NCBI GenBank assembly: GCA_001683735.1
Contig: LUGG01000002.1
Coordinates: forward strand, 930,001-994,000
Direction: 5' to 3'
From: Grifola frondosa
Taxonomy: Eukaryota; Basidiomycota; Agaricomycetes; Polyporales; Grifolaceae
DNA length: 64,000 bases
Shown: positions 59,508 to 64,000 of the stretch, in pieces
Layout of the letters: each line of letters starts with the position of its first letter
Numbering within the stretch: the first letter of the stretch is position 1
The notes under the pieces: model-generated
What the model saw: only the letters and a program-made list of their open reading frames with translations
Told to the model about the DNA's origin: nothing
The model's database searches: none
Translations under genes and position numbers: made by a program

Positions 59508-59592
59508 TGCAACTAGCAGGGTTGGAACTTGTGACTCTTCAAATCACATAAACATAATGTAGTATTGAGAGTAACCATTACACCATATAAGT
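59508..59592 (-). other. tRNA-like unit, left arm
   Basis: On the minus strand it reads ACTTATATGGTGTAATGG (A-box-like) to GTTCCAACCCTGC (degenerate B box), ending TTGCA, followed by TTTTT (59507-59503). It has a 4-bp pairable variable-arm segment (GTGA/TCAC). Its length, 85 nt, is identical to the right-arm unit. Confidence 0.55.
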
Positions 59593-61463
59593 CATAATTT
59601 ACACTTACCTGTATATAATATGTCATATGTTCGGAAATATATGATATGTTTTGGTTTCAGCCACTGTATGTTCCTTGCTTTATTTCTCCCTCAATTGTCC
59701 ACATATTGTCTTCACCTGAGCGTTTCTGAAAGTGATCATTTAGTAGAACTGGAAGATATATATATCATCTTATGTTATTACAATAGAAACATACCATTCT
59801 GGACAGTCCTTCCAGAATGTTCTGCTGAATTCCTCCCCCAAATATTCACCAAATATCTTTGTTTCTTTGTTTCTTTGGTCACATATATTTTCTAATTTAA
59901 TGTTTTAATTTCATTCAACAGAATGTGTCATGAAAAATATATTATTTCTAGTATATCCAGGCTCAGCCACACTGAAATTCTTTCCCCTGCTCCTCCATCA
60001 ACTTTGCATAGATTATCTTCATTTAACATTTGTCTTACTCCTAGATATCTACCCTTTTATAATCTGTGTAACACAGTACTTCATAGAATGATACAATTTT
60101 GTTTCTTCCTACTCTGCTGTCTGATATTCATCCCAAGTTGAGAAATATATACATTGTTAATTGATGTGCCATAGAATATCTTTGAATGATGAAATTTGTC
60201 CAAATAAGATGCTTTTTATATTAAATAATCTGTTCATTTCTCACTTCACAACACACAAAGCAATTTTCAGAGAGATGATAGAAATAATTCCTCCACTGTT
60301 TTGAGATAGAATTTGACTCTAATTTTAAGCGGGTTATTGTAATCTATGGGTATCAATTGAGGCTTGAAAATGAGCTCTCAATGATGCTTATCAGAGAAGA
60401 AATGAGATACTAAAATCCTTATCAGTTTCACCAGTTGATTACACAATTCTACTATTAAATCAAAGTAAATAAAAGATCAAATTATAGTGCCTAATTAAGA
60501 AACAGTATAGCTTCAAAACAAGCTCAAGAATATAAGATTTGGTGAGGAACTGGGGGGGCAATTGATGGATCAGTGTATCTTGCATCTGATTCACTGTACA
60601 GGTGACTTGAGCTCGGAATAGCAGCATTCAGCCACAATTGGATGTTCCAAAGGTAATCTCTTCATATCTCATCCACTTTTTCATGGATTCTTCTGATTTT
60701 TGTGGTATATTGTAGGGGTGTATTTGTAGTATGTTTTAACATGATATATAATTTAATAGCAGCTATAAATATTTCTAGGAAGGAAGCATTGCAAATGAGT
60801 GATTCTATTACACTGCTGTGACCACAGTGAATAACAAGAACATGGAGAGCTTATTTTGATGGCATAAGACACATAACATTGTGCAAAAGAGAAAACAAAA
60901 AGCAAGTAAATGTACACAGAGATATTGCAAGATCAGTGTGAGAACTATCATCTAGGGTTATTCTGCACATTGTAAAGTGAATATGAGCCAGATTCATTTC
61001 ACATAAATGTCATCATATTCAGACATAATGCATCTTTCAGATGATGCCTCATGCATATGGATTGGTTGAGTATTCACTTCAAAATTTGGGGTGGATCTCA
61101 ACTAGTAAAGTGGGGCAGATAAAATATTATTGCTGTATGGAGCTCTCTGTTATATAGATTATAAAAGGAAAGACATTTAGAAGTAAGGAGAATCTGAAAT
61201 AAAGATAAACCATGCAGAATTGATGGAGGAGCAGGGAAGGAATTCTAGTGTGGCTGAGTCTGATGACATATCAGAAATGATATATTCTTCATGGCATATT
61301 TTATTAAACAAAATTTAGAACATTACATAGGAAATATATGTGACCAAGAGAACAAAGAAATCAAGAGATTTGGTGAATATTTGGGGGAGGAATTTAGCAG
61401 AACATTCTGGAGTGGCATGGTAAATATGGATGTTATAATGTGTGCATATCATTAAAATACAAA

Positions 61464-61548
61464 GCCTCTGTGGTGTAGTGGTTAGTTGCATGAATGTATT
61501 ATGTTGATGTGTTTCAGCTGGTCCTGGGTTCAAGTCCTGCTGGTGGCA
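61464..61548 (+). other. tRNA-like unit, right arm
   Basis: It reads GCCTCTGTGGTGTAGTGG (A box) to GGGTTCAAGTCC (B box) and ends TGGTGGCA, then TTTTT (61549-61553). Positions 1-7 (GCCTCTG) pair with the 3' TGGTGGC at six of seven positions including wobbles, and the T stem pairs partly. The internal part does not form a clear anticodon arm, so it is probably tRNA-derived rather than a working tRNA. Confidence 0.6.
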
Positions 61549-61681
61549 TTTTTAATCATTAATTATATAATTCATACGGATGCATCCTTCTTTCATGTAG
61601 TTTGGATGCATCCTGATGCATCCATGTCTCATTGGACTAATGTGCCGGATGCATCTGTCGAACTGAAGCTGCTCTTCAACA

Positions 61682-62275
61682 ACAGTGAATATATTGCGGA
61701 TTGGCCAAGCAATTGGCGATGACAAGTGGCAAGGTTACATTCTCCAATGAGAAGGAACTTCAATTTTCTGGCGACGATCGGGTCGCACACAACCCCTTCA
61801 ACGAGCTCATTGCTACGATGTTGTCGTGGTTCCATGGACGATATTTTGTAGAGACGCAGCGGCGGCGGCCTGATTTGTCATCTGGCGGTACACTCATACA
61901 GACTCCAGATTCGGACCAGCTACCTATCGACAAATACGACATCGTAGGGGACCAAACACTGCAAGATGAGGATGAAGATGAACCGCCGGCGAGACCTTCG
62001 AATCTCCCGAAGAATTTGAGAGGACGCTCGCTACCAGGAAGAAGGCTGCTGCGCAGTTGGATGGACATCGCGCAATACGCAAATTGTTGTCAAAAGCCAT
62101 CAGACGAAAGGATTGGCCAGTCGAGGACAAATTTGGAGATCAGCTGCCAAAGAACTATTGTCCTACAAGGACACGCAAGAGCAAGGACGAACCCAAAAAT
62201 GCGAAACGGCCTCGGGATGAGCTTGCTGATGCTGACGCGGAGTATTTTCCGAGGAAACGTCGCAGAGGAGGGTAG
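61682..62275 (+). pseudogene. FunK1 kinase, C-terminal part
   Basis: It resumes after the insertion as NSEYIADWPSNW, in frame with DNFTFN upstream. KVTFSNEKELQFSGDDRVAH, MLSWFHGRYFVETQRRRPDL and a Glu/Asp-rich linker follow. ERTLATRKKAAAQLDGHRAI leads to a basic tail (KDEPKNAKRPRDELADADAE) ending PRKRRRGG, a probable nuclear localisation signal typical of FunK1 C-termini. One-base breaks occur near 61720 and 62020. With two large insertions and an early stop the gene is inactive as it stands. Confidence 0.82.
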
Positions 62276-62880
62276 CCTCCAAGCCTCTGTGTTCGACCGC
62301 TGGCCTCTATGCTATCGGCGGCGAACTAGAGATCTTCCATAGACTCCCTCTCCTCCCATCACGCCTTGATTAAGTTGGGTCTGCCCTCTGCGTTCAGTCA
62401 TCCTTACTATATTATTGCTTGCTATCATGTATTCTTACCTGATACCACACGAAGCTTTCCTCTAGACGTTGTTCCGACCGCATTGCTTGCATCTTATATC
62501 CATAGTACGCGCTCTACTATATAGTAATACTGTCGGAATCATAGAGTAGAATACACCCCATAATTTAATTTTTCTTCTCAAGGACGTTGAGGAACTGTGT
62601 ACCGCTTATAAGTAACTCGGAAGCGCCGACTGCTTCTGCGCGGTAACGAATATTGGCAAAATTAATATTGTGGCAATCGACAGCGATATCTGTCATCGTG
62701 TCCTAGTATACTAGTACTTAGCAGTTGACAAAACTAAGTTAATCCGAAAACTGGACGGGCGTACCAATACTCCATGCACGCACATCCTGTATGTGATCTT
62801 GAACTTTCTACTGAACGGCGCAAGCCACTAATCTGGAACAGTTTCGGTCAGTAAGTATTCACCATTAATCTGCTGTCACC
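62276..62880. other. Intergenic, nothing recognised
   Basis: AT-rich flank downstream of the FunK1 pseudogene; no gene or repeat seen. Confidence 0.4.
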
Positions 62881-63200
62881 CAGGTGTTCCCTTCCTTCCT
62901 CGGTTCAAACCAGCGCGTTGGACGGCGCGTCCGTGCAGTACGAGCTGCATGCACACACCATCCACGGCGGGTTCGGACTTACCCACTGCGACTTCACTGC
63001 GACGCACTCGATAAGCATCATGCGCGGCTTCAGCTCGGAGGCCCTCGAGTGCCAGCAGATGCTGGAAATCGAGAACACCCAGCTGGAGAAGATGATATAC
63101 TCGACCATAATCCTACACAAGGCGTCGACGGCAGGGGGCGCGCGACGGCGGTCGTCAAAATTTCGCCGCTGGTCAATGGTACACAGTCGCTGCAATGCTG
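62880..63200 (+). other. Possible gene fragment, unrecognised
   Basis: The frame starting near 62918 (DGASVQYELHAHTIHGGFGL, SSEALECQQMLEIENTQLEK) has protein-like composition, but after about 63130 it turns into low-quality sequence. It may be one exon of an unknown gene or a relic. I recognise no family. Confidence 0.25.
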
Positions 63201-63399
63201 AACGACACGGTGAAGCTATATGCGTGGACAGGCATGCAGAAGAACAAGCAGATCGTATCAATCGTATCAATCCTGAATATATGTGGGATCAAGACTGCAT
63301 GCGCACCGAGAAACTTGTCGACTACGGGCCCCGTCAAATCGATGCAGTGCCAGATGCGGGTTTGAGGTGGTGTCCGTGCGCTGAACCCGCCTGAGCACT

Positions 63400-64000
63400 T
63401 CGTGTCTGGCGCCTGCCAGTGGCGGAGAGTAGGGTTACCGTGCGTGTCTGCGCGAGCGAACTGGCCCCACGGCAGCAGGCGTTGTCGCGGTTATTTTGTT
63501 CTCCACACGTGTATGCGCCCACCTGCGAGCCCACCGAGGCAAGTCCCGCTGGCAGCCGCCCGCCCTCGCAGCACAGCGCCACCCCTCGCACGCGTCCTCC
63601 AGCACGGCCCCCGTCCCGCACCGAACTACTACGTCTCTGCCCGGCGCGTTCCCTACCCGTCCGCAGCGCCGTAGATATAGCAAGGGGACGGGGCACACGA
63701 GACGGTGCGCACTCGTCCGGCGCCCAGCCTGCTCCGTGTTCCGTGCATGCGGGGTTCCTCGCGTACGGCGCGCCAGGACGACGCACACTGGACGCACGTA
63801 ACCATCTGCGCGTACGACTGAGATGGCGCGCGATCGCGTCTGCACTGCGTGATGGGCGGCATTATTGTTCTTTGGGATGCCGCGCTAAATGGTATGTTGG
63901 TGCTGTTGGATGGGAGCAGGACGCCGGGCCGCCGCGCTCGCTTTGCTGCGTATCGGGCTCTAGCTGACATAGATAGTGCATGGTAAGGGGAGAAATGGAG
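63400..64000. other. GC-rich end of window, nothing recognised
   Basis: All six frames are partly open because of high GC, with Arg/Ala/Pro-rich translations that look accidental. No motif or repeat seen. Confidence 0.4.

Larger units (their letters stand above)
59330..61674. mobile_element. Inverted-repeat element with twin tRNA-like units, in FunK1
   Basis: This is a 2345-bp, AT-rich insertion. Target duplication TTCAACA is at 59323-59329 and 61675-61681. The terminal inverted repeats match at about 39 of 47 positions, with shared cores TTCAGTTCGAC, GATGCATCCG and AGTCCAATGAG. Longer subterminal arms (about 59500-60060 against 61190-61570) are inverted copies of each other, for example CCAGAATGTTCTGCT, CCCCCAAATATTCACCAAAT and GGCTCAGCCACACT (left strand). 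Each arm holds an 85-nt tRNA-like unit pointing outwards. No transposase is visible. The 7-bp duplication would suit a hAT-like mobiliser, but the ends do not start with a familiar hAT motif. Confidence 0.82.

Noticed and set aside
1..64000. CRISPR arrays, rRNA genes or intact tRNA genes
   Set aside because: None was seen. The regular repeat-spacer pattern is absent, and the only tRNA-like sequences lie inside repeat elements with degenerate stems.
1..64000. LTR retrotransposons
   Set aside because: I saw no reverse transcriptase or integrase motif and no paired terminal repeats with TG...CA ends. The 0.4-kb repeat copies are inverted and do not look like LTRs.

Overview
The window looks like nuclear DNA of a mushroom-forming basidiomycete (Agaricomycetes). 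The signs are dense spliced genes with 50-60 nt GT-AG introns, CT-rich promoter tracts, FunK1 kinases, and two transposase families expanded in this group: CxC2/KDZ and Plavaka (CACTA-like).

Layout. 0.5-4.2 kb holds a decayed KDZ transposase. 4.3-4.9 kb is a block of ATGTATCC motifs with a hairpin and a tRNA-like unit, followed by a 0.4 kb dispersed repeat (4878-5285). 5.7-9.5 kb carries a lactonase-type beta-propeller gene and a secreted lysophospholipase, converging. 9.5-20 kb is gene-poor: two pairs of direct repeats, an F-box gene, a FunK1 relic and unrecognised sequence. 20.2-39.9 kb is the gene-rich core: a small four-exon gene, a zinc alcohol dehydrogenase, an HNH protein, a VHS/GAT trafficking adaptor, V-ATPase subunit E, ERG25 C-4 methylsterol oxidase, an unknown protein, an MFS (MCT-type) transporter and a long FUSC/ArAE-type membrane protein. 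40.4-41.7 kb is a degraded inverted copy of the HNH-ADH neighbourhood joined to a second, inverted copy of the 0.4 kb repeat.

41.8-62.3 kb is a nest of transposons inside one FunK1 kinase gene. Element A (43340-58631) splits the kinase. It carries a Plavaka transposase and a divergent DUF6698-like gene. Element B (50180-58072), with the same two-gene plan in opposite orientation, sits 12 nt past the stop of A's DUF6698-like gene. A 208 bp MITE (57388-57595) sits inside B's transposase. A, B and the MITE share CAGC(A/G)AA termini and an AT target duplication, and removing A or the MITE on paper rejoins the host frame exactly. A fourth insertion (59330-61674) splits the kinase again: an AT-rich inverted-repeat element with a 7 bp target duplication and, in each arm, an 85-nt tRNA-like unit followed by T5. 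It contains no visible transposase.

Several genes, including an apparently essential V-ATPase subunit, show a single small frame break inside otherwise conserved protein. Residual indel errors in the sequence are therefore likely, and pseudogene calls that rest only on one frameshift should be read with that in mind. Family names come from recognising motifs by eye; no search was run.
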